A stretch of DNA of 64,000 nucleotides from Cetobacterium somerae (GTDB taxonomy: Bacteria; Fusobacteriota; Fusobacteriia; Fusobacteriales; Fusobacteriaceae), in the NCBI RefSeq assembly GCF_022430525.1, contig NZ_CP092519.1, forward strand, positions 1,242,454 through 1,306,453. Direction: 5' to 3'. A program made the translations under genes and the position numbers. Below are positions 27,109-38,021 of the stretch, piece by piece. The notes under the pieces are model-generated. The model did no database searches. It saw only the letters and a list, made by a program, of their open reading frames with translations, and was not told where the DNA came from. The first letter of the stretch is position 1, and each line of letters begins with the position of its first letter.

Positions 27109-29043
27109 ATGAAAAATGAACTATTCAAAGAGAATAGTAAAAAAATAATTGAAACTTGTGATTTACTTTGCAAAAATACATTTATTTTTAATCATAAGTG
27201 GGATATGGAAGTTTGTAAAGTTCCATATACTTTTTCTGAAGAAATTATTTGGAACAAAATTCCTTTTGAAGATCCTGAGTGGACATTTATGCTAAATCGT
27301 CATAAATTTTGGATTTATTTAGCTAAAGCTTATACTTTAACCTCTGAAAAAAAATATTTCGACACTTTTATCTCACAGGTTAACTCATGGATTAACACTG
27401 TAGATGTTTTCAAAGATGAATATTTCAATTGTTCTAGAACTATTGAAATAGGAATTCGATGTTTAAATTGGATAAAAGCTATTAAAATTTTTAAAAATAG
27501 TTCTTGTAATTTAAACTTTATTGAAAATAAAATGATTGAATCCCTTATATATCAATGTGAAATTCTAATTAAAACTTATGATGATTTTAGAACTCTTAGT
27601 AATTGGGGAGTTATGCAAAACTGTGGATTAATTTCTCTAGCTTTAAATTACCAAGAACAATATCCTATTCTTAAGAAACACTTAGTTATCGGATTAGAAC
27701 GTTTGGAGCATCAATGTAAAATTCAAATTTTGCCTGATGGAGTTCACTGGGAGCAATCCCCTATGTACCAAAATGAAGTTTTAAATTGCCTACTTGATGT
27801 TGCATTTGATTTTGAAAAATTAAATTTAGATATACCTACTTTTATTCTATCTAGTATAAAAAAACTAGCTTATAGTAATGCTTATATGAAAAAACCAAAT
27901 CATAATCAACCTATGCAAGGAGATAGTGATGAGACAGATTTAAGAGATATTATTACTCGATCAGCTTATATTTTAAAAGATCAAAATTTAAAATACTTTG
28001 GATATAATTTTGTAGACTTTGAATCTATTTGGGATATTGGAGACTCTAATGTTTCTAGATATGAAGAATTACCAACTAAAAAACCTAATTTTACTTCAAT
28101 CGCTCTAAAAGAAAGTGGAAACTTTTATCTAAGAGACTCTTTTGAAGAGAATAGTAATTATCTTTGGTTTAGATGTGGAGCTCTTGGTAGTGGTCATGGA
28201 CACGGAGAACATCTACACTTTGATTTAGTATCTAATGGAGAGGATTTTATAAGTGATCCTGGAAGATTTACTTATGTTGAAGGCAATAGAGATCGAGAGT
28301 TTTTAAAAAGTTGTTTTGCTCATAATACTACTATTGTTGACAATCTTCCATTTAGTAAATTTAATGGAGCGTGGGGTATTGTTGAATCTGCTTTAACTCT
28401 AAATACACACCACTCTTTTAATACAAACTTTGATTTTGTAGAAGGTGGACACTTGGGGTATATCTCTTTAGAATCTCCTGTTGTTACTAATCGAAAAATC
28501 TTATATTTAAAAAATGATTTGTGGATTATTATTGATGAATTTTTAACTGAAGGTGCTCACGAATATTCTCAAATCTTTAATTTTTATCCAGATAAAAAAC
28601 CTACTATAATTAATAATCAAAAAGCTTTTATTAAAGGAAAAAATAGCAATCTTTTCATGTATTGGATCGACAAAAACTTAGACTTAAATTTAAAAAATAG
28701 TATTTTTTCTACTGAATATAATAAAAAAAATTCTAATTTTCAATTAGTTAGCTCTATAAAAAGCGATAAAAGTAAAACACTATTTACTGTAATATCTTCT
28801 AAAGAACTTACTATCAAAGAGACTTCCATTTTAAGAGGAGACGGATCTTTTGTTCCCTCTTATGAGGCTCAGGCAATTGAAATCACTTTAACTTCAAATA
28901 ATAAAATCATTGTTTTTAACTCAATGATTGATATAAACAATCAGAAAAAAAGTTATTTAGTTGATAATATTTTATTTTATGGAAAAACTGGATTTATTAA
29001 AAAGTGTGACAATACTACATCTTTTGAAATTATTAAATATTAA
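27109..29043 (+). CDS. Heparinase II/III-family polysaccharide lyase, cytoplasmic
   Basis: The 644-residue protein has no signal peptide. An N-terminal alpha/alpha toroid (about 1-330) includes RTIEIGIRCLNW, SNWGVMQNCGL and ILPDGVHWEQSPMYQNEVL. A C-terminal beta-sandwich of the heparinase II/III type starts with GALGSGHGHGEHLHFDLV and ISDPGRFTY, followed by HNTTIVDN. Such lyases cleave uronic-acid glycosidic bonds in glycosaminoglycans by beta-elimination. The lack of export implies action on imported oligosaccharides. The substrate (heparosan, hyaluronan, chondroitin or alginate-like) is not determinable; the adjacent AgaS/KbaY genes favour galactosamine-containing chondroitin or dermatan. 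Confidence 0.87.
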   Translation: MKNELFKENSKKIIETCDLLCKNTFIFNHKWDMEVCKVPYTFSEEIIWNKIPFEDPEWTFMLNRHKFWIYLAKAYTLTSEKKYFDTFISQVNSWINTVDVFKDEYFNCSRTIEIGIRCLNWIKAIKIFKNSSCNLNFIENKMIESLIYQCEILIKTYDDFRTLSNWGVMQNCGLISLALNYQEQYPILKKHLVIGLERLEHQCKIQILPDGVHWEQSPMYQNEVLNCLLDVAFDFEKLNLDIPTFILSSIKKLAYSNAYMKKPNHNQPMQGDSDETDLRDIITRSAYILKDQNLKYFGYNFVDFESIWDIGDSNVSRYEELPTKKPNFTSIALKESGNFYLRDSFEENSNYLWFRCGALGSGHGHGEHLHFDLVSNGEDFISDPGRFTYVEGNRDREFLKSCFAHNTTIVDNLPFSKFNGAWGIVESALTLNTHHSFNTNFDFVEGGHLGYISLESPVVTNRKILYLKNDLWIIIDEFLTEGAHEYSQIFNFYPDKKPTIINNQKAFIKGKNSNLFMYWIDKNLDLNLKNSIFSTEYNKKNSNFQLVSSIKSDKSKTLFTVISSKELTIKETSILRGDGSFVPSYEAQAIEITLTSNNKIIVFNSMIDINNQKKSYLVDNILFYGKTGFIKKCDNTTSFEIIKY

Positions 29044-29084
29044 AAAAGTATCCCTTAGAATAATTCTAAGGGATACTTTTTATA
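29042..29084. terminator. Bidirectional terminator
   Basis: A long inverted repeat (AAAAGTATCCCTTAGAAT and complement) sits between the lyase and the convergent catabolic operon. Confidence 0.92.
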
Positions 29085-29997
29085 TTTTCTCTACTTTTAC
29101 TTTATCAAATAATTCCTTAACAACACCTAAATCAATATTTCCTGTTTCATCCATCATTGCATTAGATATTCCACAAGCCATTGCTAATTTTAATATTTCC
29201 TCTATTGATTTCTTTTTATTTAAACCATATGCAAATCCAGCAATTGTCGAGTCACCACTTCCTACCGGATTTTTTATATTTACTGTAGGTATATTTACTC
29301 TATAGATATCATTTTTCTCATCAATGAAAATAGCTCCATCTTTTCCTAAAGAAACTAATAAATTTTTACAACCTCTATTTTTTATCTCTTTAGCACCTTC
29401 TAAAAGTTCTGAAAAAGTTAACAGTTCTCTTCCTAACATTCCTTCTAGCTCTTCTTTATTAGGTTTTATAAGGTATGGATTCCCTTCGATACCTTTTAGT
29501 AAAAATTTACCACTTGTATCAAGTATCACTTTTTTATTATTAGCTATTTCACATAAAATTTTGTAAATATCATCTTGAACTCCTTGAGGAGCACTTCCAC
29601 TAATACAGATTGTTTCAAATCTATCAAAATTATTTTTAAAGAACTCTAAAAATTTATCAATATAATTTGATGAAATTTTTTCTCCAGGTTCTAATATTTC
29701 AGTTTGTGTCCCTTTTCCTAATACGGCTATACAACTTCTTGTTTCTACATCTGTTTTTATAAATCTATCTTTAATTCCTATACTTTCTATTTTACTACTT
29801 ATCCACTCACCACTATTTCCACCTAAAAAACCACTTGCTTCAACATTTTCTCCAAGTAATCTTAAGACTCTTGAAACATTCAATCCTTTTCCACCAGCTG
29901 TTTTAGATGCTTTTCCTCTAAAAATACTATTTATTTCAAAATTATCTATTTCATATCTTATATCAATTGCAGGATTTAAAGTTATTGTTAATATCAT
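29080..29997 (-). CDS. PfkB-family hexose-phosphate kinase (tagatose-6-P kinase or 1-phosphofructokinase type)
   Basis: The 305-residue protein begins MILTITLNPAIDIRYEI and carries both PfkB signatures: GGKGLNVSRVL near residue 36 and NPVGSGDSTIAGF near residue 245 with the catalytic Asp. The family includes LacC and FruK. Its place directly after the tagatose-bisphosphate aldolase and AgaS genes makes tagatose-6-phosphate the likely substrate (inference). Last gene of the leftward catabolic operon, separated by 2 nt from the aldolase. Confidence 0.88.
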   Translation of the reverse strand: MILTITLNPAIDIRYEIDNFEINSIFRGKASKTAGGKGLNVSRVLRLLGENVEASGFLGGNSGEWISSKIESIGIKDRFIKTDVETRSCIAVLGKGTQTEILEPGEKISSNYIDKFLEFFKNNFDRFETICISGSAPQGVQDDIYKILCEIANNKKVILDTSGKFLLKGIEGNPYLIKPNKEELEGMLGRELLTFSELLEGAKEIKNRGCKNLLVSLGKDGAIFIDEKNDIYRVNIPTVNIKNPVGSGDSTIAGFAYGLNKKKSIEEILKLAMACGISNAMMDETGNIDLGVVKELFDKVKVEKI

Positions 29998-29999
29998 GA

Positions 30000-31972
<1,973 letters not shown>

Positions 31973-32908
31973 TTATTTATTCTCCTCCCATAATTTTAAT
32001 GCATAAAGTGCTGATCCATAAACTGGTGTGTATTTTGGTTCAAGTATTACCGCATCAATTTTATTATTTTTTAAATAATTTTTTAAATTATCAAAAATAT
32101 ATTTCGAAGCTTTAAATACACCACCTACATAAGAAACCTTTATTGGCTTTTCAATAAAATCTATTTTTTCAGATATAGCTTTTATCATAAGCCCGATTTC
32201 TATTGATGCTTCTTTAAATATTTCTATACAATATGGATCATTTTTTTCTGCTGCTTTATAAACTATCATTGATAATTGAGCTATTTTTCCTCTATCAAGA
32301 GAATATTGATTGTAAATTAAATCTATTAAATCAAAATCTTCTTTTAAATTTAATTCATCTCTCATAGTAGTATATAAAGTTGTTTTAGGATATCTTCCAT
32401 CTGCTTGTTTCGTAAATATTTCAATTCCTTTTTTAGCAATCCAATAAGCCGATCCTTCATCGCCACATGCATGCCCCCAACCACTTGTTCTTGCTTCTTC
32501 CCCTAATTCATTTATTCCGTATCCAATAGCTCCTGTTCCAGCTATTATATTAATTCCTGGGTTACACCCCAACGATCCAGCCCAACCAGCTTTCATATCA
32601 TTTCCTAATTGAAATTTTATACTTCTCCATGATTTTTTAGCAACATCTTCAATTATTTTTTGATCCTCTTTTATTTCTCCATACCCTGGAATACCTGCAA
32701 ATATATAACCTATATCGTCTTTAGTTATATTTAACTTTTCTAAAACTTCCTCTAATATAGATATCAATAGTTCTTCTAATCCATTGAAACCAATTTGTAA
32801 ATAATGACCAGTTCCTTTTTGAAAACTCAAAACCTCATTTTTATCTTCATCTATAACTGAAACAGCTGTTTTTGTTCCACCGCTATCTATTCCTATAAAA
32901 AATTTCAT
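31973..32908 (-). CDS. BadF/BadG-type ATPase, N-acetylhexosamine kinase-like
   Basis: The 311-residue protein has the sugar-kinase ATP motifs FIGIDSGGTKTAVSVID at the N-terminus and NIIAGTGAIGYGI, GWGHACGDEGSAYWIAKKGI near residues 115-150. This is the pattern of GlcNAc-kinase-like BadF/BadG/BcrA/BcrD ATPases. It probably phosphorylates an amino sugar released inside the cell, complementing the PTS. The ATG at 32908 is used; a TTG five codons upstream is less plausible. It is the first gene of the leftward catabolic operon, with a consensus promoter and a palindromic operator just upstream. Confidence 0.85.
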   Translation of the reverse strand: MKFFIGIDSGGTKTAVSVIDEDKNEVLSFQKGTGHYLQIGFNGLEELLISILEEVLEKLNITKDDIGYIFAGIPGYGEIKEDQKIIEDVAKKSWRSIKFQLGNDMKAGWAGSLGCNPGINIIAGTGAIGYGINELGEEARTSGWGHACGDEGSAYWIAKKGIEIFTKQADGRYPKTTLYTTMRDELNLKEDFDLIDLIYNQYSLDRGKIAQLSMIVYKAAEKNDPYCIEIFKEASIEIGLMIKAISEKIDFIEKPIKVSYVGGVFKASKYIFDNLKNYLKNNKIDAVILEPKYTPVYGSALYALKLWEENK

Positions 32909-32932
32909 TATGTACCACCCCAATATTTTTTT

Positions 32933-32948
32933 ACTGGTACATACCAGT
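32933..32948. promoter_or_regulatory. GntR-type operator
   Basis: ACTGGTA-CA-TACCAGT is a 7-bp perfect dyad with a 2-bp centre. It lies 7 bp downstream of the -10 of the kinase-agaS operon, where a repressor would block transcription. A further TGGTAC half-site lies at 32911-32916 just before the start codon. Confidence 0.75.
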
Positions 32949-32955
32949 TAAGATG

Positions 32956-32984
32956 ATTATAGTTAATTTTTTTTATTTTGTCAA
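32956..32984 (-). promoter_or_regulatory. Consensus promoter of the kinase-agaS-kbaY-pfkB operon
   Basis: On the minus strand TTGACA (32979-32984), 17 bp, TATAAT (32956-32961): both hexamers and the spacing are perfect consensus. Confidence 0.85.
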
Positions 32985-32995
32985 TTATTTTTATG

Positions 32996-33028
32996 AAAAA
33001 AGTCTTAGAAAATTTCTAAGACTTTTTA
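32996..33028 (-). terminator. Terminator of the PTS operon
   Basis: AAAGTCTTAGAAA/TTTCTAAGACTTT arms with T runs lie after the IIA gene and upstream of the promoter of the next operon. Confidence 0.85.
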
Positions 33029-33031
33029 ATA

Positions 33032-33457
33032 CTATATTCCATCATCGTTTTGAAAATTATCATTTAGCTCTTTTTTTTGAAATGTAACTATAGATTCTTT
33101 TCCATGATTTATTATATCACCTACTGTTTTTTCTAAACTTTCTTGGTCTCGATATTCTATCGCTGCTAAAATTGTAGGAATATTTATACCACCTAACACA
33201 TATATATCTTTCATACTTTGAGACAAAGTTACTGCTGTTGAAAACGGAGTTCCACCTGCTAAGTCTGTTAAAAAAAGAGTTTCTCTATCTTCATTCTTTA
33301 AAACAGATTCAATATATCTTTCCTCTAACTCTTTAATTCCCATTCCATTATTAAAGTTTATATAGTCTATATTTTCTTGTTTACCTATAATATACTCTAA
33401 TGTTTTTTCGATAGCAGAAGCAAACTCTCCATGACCACTTACAATAATTTTAAACAT
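33032..33457 (-). CDS. Mannose-family PTS enzyme IIA
   Basis: The 141-residue protein has the IIA-Man fold with the phospho-accepting His9 in IIVSGHGEFASAI and the FLTDLAGGTPFSTAV block near residue 63. It takes phosphate from HPr and passes it to IIB. I use the ATG at 33457, which is 8 nt from GGGAG; an ATG two codons earlier abuts that box. It is the last gene of the PTS operon. Confidence 0.9.
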   Translation of the reverse strand: MFKIIVSGHGEFASAIEKTLEYIIGKQENIDYINFNNGMGIKELEERYIESVLKNEDRETLFLTDLAGGTPFSTAVTLSQSMKDIYVLGGINIPTILAAIEYRDQESLEKTVGDIINHGKESIVTFQKKELNDNFQNDDGI

Positions 33458-33477
33458 ATTCATCTCCCTGTAATTTT

Positions 33478-34299
33478 TTAAAGTATTCCTATCAAACTTC
33501 CTATTATTCCAATAGCTAATGTCAACATAATTAATGTTATTGGTGTTTTCTTTTTCTTTAATAAGTAAAACATAAGAAGAGTATATAATAAAGGCAGCAT
33601 ATTTGGCATTATCTTATCAATTACATCTGTTTGAATATTTACTGTTGTATTACCCATTTCTATAACGTACGGTATACTTAATCTAACAAAAGAAGCTATT
33701 AATCCACCTACAACTGTTAATCCTAATATTAACGAACCTTTTGTTACATACTCTGTATCTCCTTGCAATTTTTCTATAGCCTCTACTCCCATTTTATAAG
33801 AATAATGCATTAAGAAAAATCTTAAGAAAATATGAACCGAGTTAAATATCAATAGAAAAATAATAGGTCCTGCTATACTTCCTTCTAAAGATAAAGAAAC
33901 TCCTATACTCGCAGCTATTGGTAATAATGTAAACCAAAATAAAGCGTCTCCTATTCCACCTAAAGGTCCCATAAGTGCAATTTTAATTCCCCGTATAGCC
34001 TCTTGACTCTCTTTATTTTCTTCCATTGCAGTTACAATTCCTTGTACAAAAGTTACTAGAAATGGGTGAACATTGAAAAACTCCATATGTAATTTCATTG
34101 ATCTAGATAAATCTTCTTTATTTTTATGAATTTTTTTCAATGCTGGTATCATGCTATATAACCAACCACACGCTTGCATTCTTTCATAGTTAAATGACGC
34201 TTGTAATAAAAATGATCTCCAAACCATATGATTTAAATCTTTTTTTGTTATAACTTTTTCCTGACTACTATCTACATATCCATTATTATTATATTCCAT
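33478..34299 (-). CDS. Mannose-family PTS enzyme IID
   Basis: The 273-residue membrane protein shows the IID signatures: TKKDLNHMVWRSFLLQASFNYERMQACGWLYSMIPALKK near residues 18-57, FFNVHPFLVTFVQGIVTAMEE, and IKIALMGPLGGIGDALFWFTLLPI. With IIC it forms the sugar channel in the inner membrane. It overlaps the IIC gene by 11 nt. Confidence 0.93.
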   Translation of the reverse strand: MEYNNNGYVDSSQEKVITKKDLNHMVWRSFLLQASFNYERMQACGWLYSMIPALKKIHKNKEDLSRSMKLHMEFFNVHPFLVTFVQGIVTAMEENKESQEAIRGIKIALMGPLGGIGDALFWFTLLPIAASIGVSLSLEGSIAGPIIFLLIFNSVHIFLRFFLMHYSYKMGVEAIEKLQGDTEYVTKGSLILGLTVVGGLIASFVRLSIPYVIEMGNTTVNIQTDVIDKIMPNMLPLLYTLLMFYLLKKKKTPITLIMLTLAIGIIGSLIGIL

Positions 34300-35074
34300 C
34301 GCTATAATCCTCCTCTGTAGAAGATGTTAAAGATAATTTTTTAATTTTATCAACACTTTTACTCTTCTGATAATCATATATAGCTATTATAAATCCTATT
34401 GCTGCAATGGCTATTACTGGTAAATTTAAATATGTTGCTAGTATAAATCCCAATACAAAGAATATTATATATTCTTTTTTAAACATTATATTTAATAAAA
34501 GAGCAAATCCTATTGCTGGCATCATTCCACCAGCTACTCCAAATCCTTTAATTAACCACGGTGGTAATAAAGAAACAATTCCTTGAGCTGCTTCCGCACC
34601 TATTGATATTGGTAAAAATACTACTGTAAAGTAAAAAATAAATAGAATACCCATTCCTAAATAGTTTATTCTCTCAATTCCTTTTGTATTACAACTTTCT
34701 GCATACTTATCTGCCTTATGCATAACTGGAGAAAAAAATGTAAATAATAGTGTTATACATGCTTGAACTGCCACTGCAAAAGGAATGGCAATTCCAACAG
34801 CAACAGTCGGATCTTGCTTAGCCATAATTGCAAACGCTGATCCAATTATTCCTCCTACAACTACATTTGGTGGTTGAGCTCCACCAACAGGAACAGCTCC
34901 CATCCAAACTAGTTCTAATGTTGCTCCTGCAATTAATCCCATTTTCATATCACCTAAAATCAACCCCACTATTAATCCACTTACTAATGGTCTATGAATA
35001 TGTGATAGTCCATCAAATAAATCTATTCCAGCTAATCCTGCATAAATGGCAACTAAAAAAGCTTTTAATAACAT
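34289..35074 (-). CDS. Mannose-family PTS enzyme IIC
   Basis: The 261-residue multi-pass protein has the IIC-Man/Aga pattern: HRPLVSGLIVGLILGDMKMGLIAGATLELVWMGAVPVGGAQPPNVVVGGIIG, near residues 27-80. It transports the sugar together with IID. It follows IIB by 11 nt with AGGAGGGG before the ATG. Gene order IIB-IIC-IID-IIA resembles hyaluronan/GalNAc PTS systems. Confidence 0.93.
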   Translation of the reverse strand: MLLKAFLVAIYAGLAGIDLFDGLSHIHRPLVSGLIVGLILGDMKMGLIAGATLELVWMGAVPVGGAQPPNVVVGGIIGSAFAIMAKQDPTVAVGIAIPFAVAVQACITLLFTFFSPVMHKADKYAESCNTKGIERINYLGMGILFIFYFTVVFLPISIGAEAAQGIVSLLPPWLIKGFGVAGGMMPAIGFALLLNIMFKKEYIIFFVLGFILATYLNLPVIAIAAIGFIIAIYDYQKSKSVDKIKKLSLTSSTEEDYSDGI

Positions 35075-35085
35075 CTACACCCCTC

Positions 35086-35568
35086 CTATTTTATCAATTC
35101 TAGAATATTTTCCTTTCCTTCTGTTGGAACTCTTTGAATTTCCAATTCAATACCTAATTCTGATAATTTTTTGAATGTTGATATATCATTTTCATCTACA
35201 CAAACAGCTTTAGATATTTGTTTTTTTCCCTCAGCCATATGCATATTTCCAATATTTACTTTTTTTATTGGCACTCCCCCTTCAACTAACTTTAATACAT
35301 CTTGAGGTGTTTCAGCTATTATTGCTATAAGTTGTCTCGGTGCAGCTTTATGAATAATATCTATAGTTTTTTGGATAGAAAAATATCTTGTTTGAGCTCC
35401 TTTAGGCGCGGCTAAGTTCATTAAACTTTGTCTTGTAGGATTTTGTGCTACATCATCATTTGGAACTAATAATAGATTAGCTCCTGAATGTTGAGCCCAC
35501 GCAGTTGCAACTTGTCCATGAATTAATCTGTTATCAATTCTCACTAAAACAATATTTGGTTCTGACAT
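35086..35568 (-). CDS. Mannose-family PTS enzyme IIB
   Basis: The 160-residue protein carries the IIB-Man active-site motif RIDNRLIHGQVATAW with phospho-His17, followed by LLVPNDDVAQNPTRQSLMNLAAPKG. It phosphorylates the incoming sugar as it crosses the membrane. First gene of the PTS operon, with GAGGGGT before the ATG. Confidence 0.93.
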   Translation of the reverse strand: MSEPNIVLVRIDNRLIHGQVATAWAQHSGANLLLVPNDDVAQNPTRQSLMNLAAPKGAQTRYFSIQKTIDIIHKAAPRQLIAIIAETPQDVLKLVEGGVPIKKVNIGNMHMAEGKKQISKAVCVDENDISTFKKLSELGIELEIQRVPTEGKENILELIK

Positions 35569-35592
35569 AAAAACACCCCTCTTTTTTATTTT

Positions 35593-35618
35593 TTGTACGT
35601 ACCACTTTTATTGGTACG
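35593..35618. promoter_or_regulatory. Candidate GntR operators at the PTS promoter
   Basis: CGTACCA (35598-35604) and TGGTACG (35612-35618) form an inverted repeat just downstream of the -10. The left part, GTA-CG-TACCA, also fits the GGTA-NN-TACC spacing of the dyad at 32933-32948. A partial GTATACC overlaps the -10 itself. Confidence 0.6.
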
Positions 35619-35646
35619 AGTATACCTTATTTTTTTTCATTGTCAA
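35619..35646 (-). promoter_or_regulatory. Strong promoter of the PTS operon
   Basis: On the minus strand TTGACA (35641-35646), 16 bp, TATACT (35619-35624). Confidence 0.8.
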
Positions 35647-35796
35647 TATTGGATTTTATTTTTATTTTGTCATTTTTTTATATTCCCCACTAATAAGCAT
35701 TTTATAAAAAAAAATTTAATAAATATTTTTTCAAGACAAATTCTCATAACTTTGATATAATTTGAAAAAATTAAACTTTATTAAGGAGGTAGTATA

Positions 35797-36525
35797 GTGA
35801 TTGATAAATCTTCTACAATACCACTGTATTTACAACTAGTTGAAATAATTTTAGAACAAATCAAAACTGGTCTATACACTGAAGGAGAGAAAATTCCATC
35901 TGAAAGAGAGTTATCAGAGATTTTTAATATTAGTAGAGCTACTGTTCGACAAGCTTTATCTGAACTTGAAAAACAAAAAGACATTTATAAAATACATGGA
36001 AAAGGAAATTTTGTGTCAACTCATAAGATAAATCAAGATTTAAATGGCTTTTATTCTTTTAGTGATGAAATGATTAAATTAGGAAAAATTCCTGGGAATA
36101 AAATTTTAAATTTAATTTTAAAAGAAGCTGGAAATGCTATAGCTACAAAGTTAAATATTCAACCTCATGAAAAAATTTTTATTTTAAATAGAGTTCGTTT
36201 AGCTAATAATGAAGCACTTATGTATGAAACAACATATTTGCCTCAATGGAGATTTGAAAAAATTTTAGAAAGTGATATTGAATTAAACGGATTGTACAAT
36301 CTCATGAAAAATAAATATAATGTTTCTATTTCATATGCAGAAGAGACTTTTTCTCCATGTATTTTAAACGAAAACGATAGTTTATTTTTAAATGCAGTTC
36401 CTGGCGATTGTGGTATGATTCTTGAAAGATATACATTTGAAAAAAATAGTATTATTGAATATACAAAATCAATAGTTAAAGGAAATAGTTTTAAATATAA
36501 GGTTCGTCTTAATAATTTTATTTAA
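35797..36525 (+). CDS. GntR/UTRA-family repressor of the amino-sugar operons
   Basis: The 242-residue protein has an N-terminal GntR winged helix (IPLYLQLVEIILEQIKTGLYTEGEKIPSERELSEIFNISRATVRQAL, residues 8-55) and a C-terminal UTRA effector domain (about 85-235, with ILNRVRLANNEALMYETTYLP). This is the NagR/DasR/AgaR class, which binds phosphorylated amino sugars. The start is GTG at 35797 after AAGGAGGT. It is divergent from the PTS operon; a TATAAT at 35755-35760 is its likely -10. Operators with GGTA..TACC arms at the two neighbouring operons fit its expected dyad site. Confidence 0.9.
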   Translation: MIDKSSTIPLYLQLVEIILEQIKTGLYTEGEKIPSERELSEIFNISRATVRQALSELEKQKDIYKIHGKGNFVSTHKINQDLNGFYSFSDEMIKLGKIPGNKILNLILKEAGNAIATKLNIQPHEKIFILNRVRLANNEALMYETTYLPQWRFEKILESDIELNGLYNLMKNKYNVSISYAEETFSPCILNENDSLFLNAVPGDCGMILERYTFEKNSIIEYTKSIVKGNSFKYKVRLNNFI

Positions 36526-36620
36526 AATATATTTTTACTTCTTCAAGGATTTATATGTTTTTACTTGTAAAACCATTATATTTTAGTCTTAATTCTATGG
36601 TTTTTTAAGGAGGAAATTAA

Positions 36621-37994
36621 ATGAAGAGTAAAAATATATATACTGTAGCCTCTATTGTTGGTATGGCTGGATTTATATTTGTATATGATTCCGCTAATTT
36701 GGGAGGATCTGTTAAATATATTCAACCATATTTTAAATTAGGTCCTAGTCAAGTCGGAATTCTTGTTGCCATATCTCTTATTGGAAACTTTTTCGGAAGT
36801 TTACTTGCAGGATATTTTAGTGATAAAATTGGACGGAAACTAACAATGATTTATGGAGTTATCGTTGGAATAATTGGCCTTTTATTTGCCTCATTCGCTC
36901 CATTTATTATTATTTTTTATATTGGAAGAATTATTTTTGGTTTTTCTATTGGATTAATATTTGTTGCAGCTCCAATGTATATTACAGAAGTCGCACCTGC
37001 TCCTAAAAGAGGTCGAGCTGGCTCTATTCGTCAACTGCTTTTAGCTTTTGGATTAATATTAGGCTATACTATTGGATTTATATTTAACTATTATTTTTCT
37101 TTAGAATGGAATATTAAATTTGGATGGAGAGTTCTAATCTTTATTGAAATTGCGTTATTAATTATTATGCTATTTAGTATGCTCACTCTTGTTGAGAGTC
37201 CTCGTTGGCTTATAATTAAAGGTCGAGTTGAAGAAGCGAAAAAAAGCTTGGAAACTTTTATCGATTCGAAAGAACGGGTAAATATAGTTTTTTCAGAAAT
37301 GCTTACCAATAACTCTCCAGAAATATCTGGAAAAAAAATAAAAATTCGTGGTGGTCTTATTTACGCTCTAACTCTTTGTGTTATCTTTCCAATATTTAGG
37401 CAACTTTCTGGAGTAAATGCTATCACATATTATGCTCAAAAAATATTTGCAACGATTTCTAGTGATACTCCTAGTTTAGCTTATTTCCAAAGTATATTTA
37501 TTGGTGTTTCAGAATTATTAGGTGCTATTTTTGTAGTTACATTTGCTGATAAAATGGGGAGAAAAATTCTTTTACTTATTGGTGTTGCTGGAATGTTTTT
37601 TTCTGAAGCTTTTATAGCTTATTCTCTATATAACTCCCAAGAAGGAATAATATTGTCTTATTTTATATATATTTACAATTTTTTCTTTACTATATCTGCT
37701 GGTGCCATGCTTACTGTATATATATCTGAAGTTCTTCCAACTGTTATCAGATCAAAAGGAAGTTCTCTTACAGGTATGATAAATTGGATTGTTGATGCTA
37801 CTGTAATTTATTCTTTTCCATTACTAAATGCTAATATATACTTAACCGAAAAATTTCATGGTTCAATTTCATTTATCATATTTTCTGTATCTATGTTAAT
37901 ATTTTTTATTATAATTTTATTTCTTCCTGAAACAAAAGATAAAACACTTGAAGAGATTGCAGATTATTGGAAAACAAAAGGTGATTGGGAATAA
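36621..37994 (+). CDS. MFS sugar porter
   Basis: The 457-residue protein has 12 predicted membrane segments and classical sugar-porter motifs: GYFSDKIGRKLT near residue 70, a PAPKRGRAGSIRQLL variant of PExxRG near residue 132, VESPRWLIIKGR near residue 190, RQLSGVNAITYYA near residue 258, and the C-terminal FLPETKDKTLEEI. It probably imports a monosaccharide by proton symport. It follows the GntR gene by 95 bp with AAGGAGGA upstream; a weak ATGGTTTT-type hairpin (about 36570-36607) lies in the gap. Confidence 0.92.
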   Translation: MKSKNIYTVASIVGMAGFIFVYDSANLGGSVKYIQPYFKLGPSQVGILVAISLIGNFFGSLLAGYFSDKIGRKLTMIYGVIVGIIGLLFASFAPFIIIFYIGRIIFGFSIGLIFVAAPMYITEVAPAPKRGRAGSIRQLLLAFGLILGYTIGFIFNYYFSLEWNIKFGWRVLIFIEIALLIIMLFSMLTLVESPRWLIIKGRVEEAKKSLETFIDSKERVNIVFSEMLTNNSPEISGKKIKIRGGLIYALTLCVIFPIFRQLSGVNAITYYAQKIFATISSDTPSLAYFQSIFIGVSELLGAIFVVTFADKMGRKILLLIGVAGMFFSEAFIAYSLYNSQEGIILSYFIYIYNFFFTISAGAMLTVYISEVLPTVIRSKGSSLTGMINWIVDATVIYSFPLLNANIYLTEKFHGSISFIIFSVSMLIFFIIILFLPETKDKTLEEIADYWKTKGDWE

Positions 37995-38019
37995 AAATGG
38001 GCTAATTAGCCCATTTTTA
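37993..38019. terminator. Bidirectional terminator
   Basis: AAAATGGGCTAATTAGCCCATTTT is a near-perfect palindrome with A and T runs between the convergent MFS and aspartoacylase-like genes. Confidence 0.92.
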
Positions 38020-38021
38020 AT

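Noticed and set aside
27109-29043. Secreted heparinase
   Set aside because: The N-terminus is charged with no hydrophobic signal segment, and no alternative upstream start adds one.
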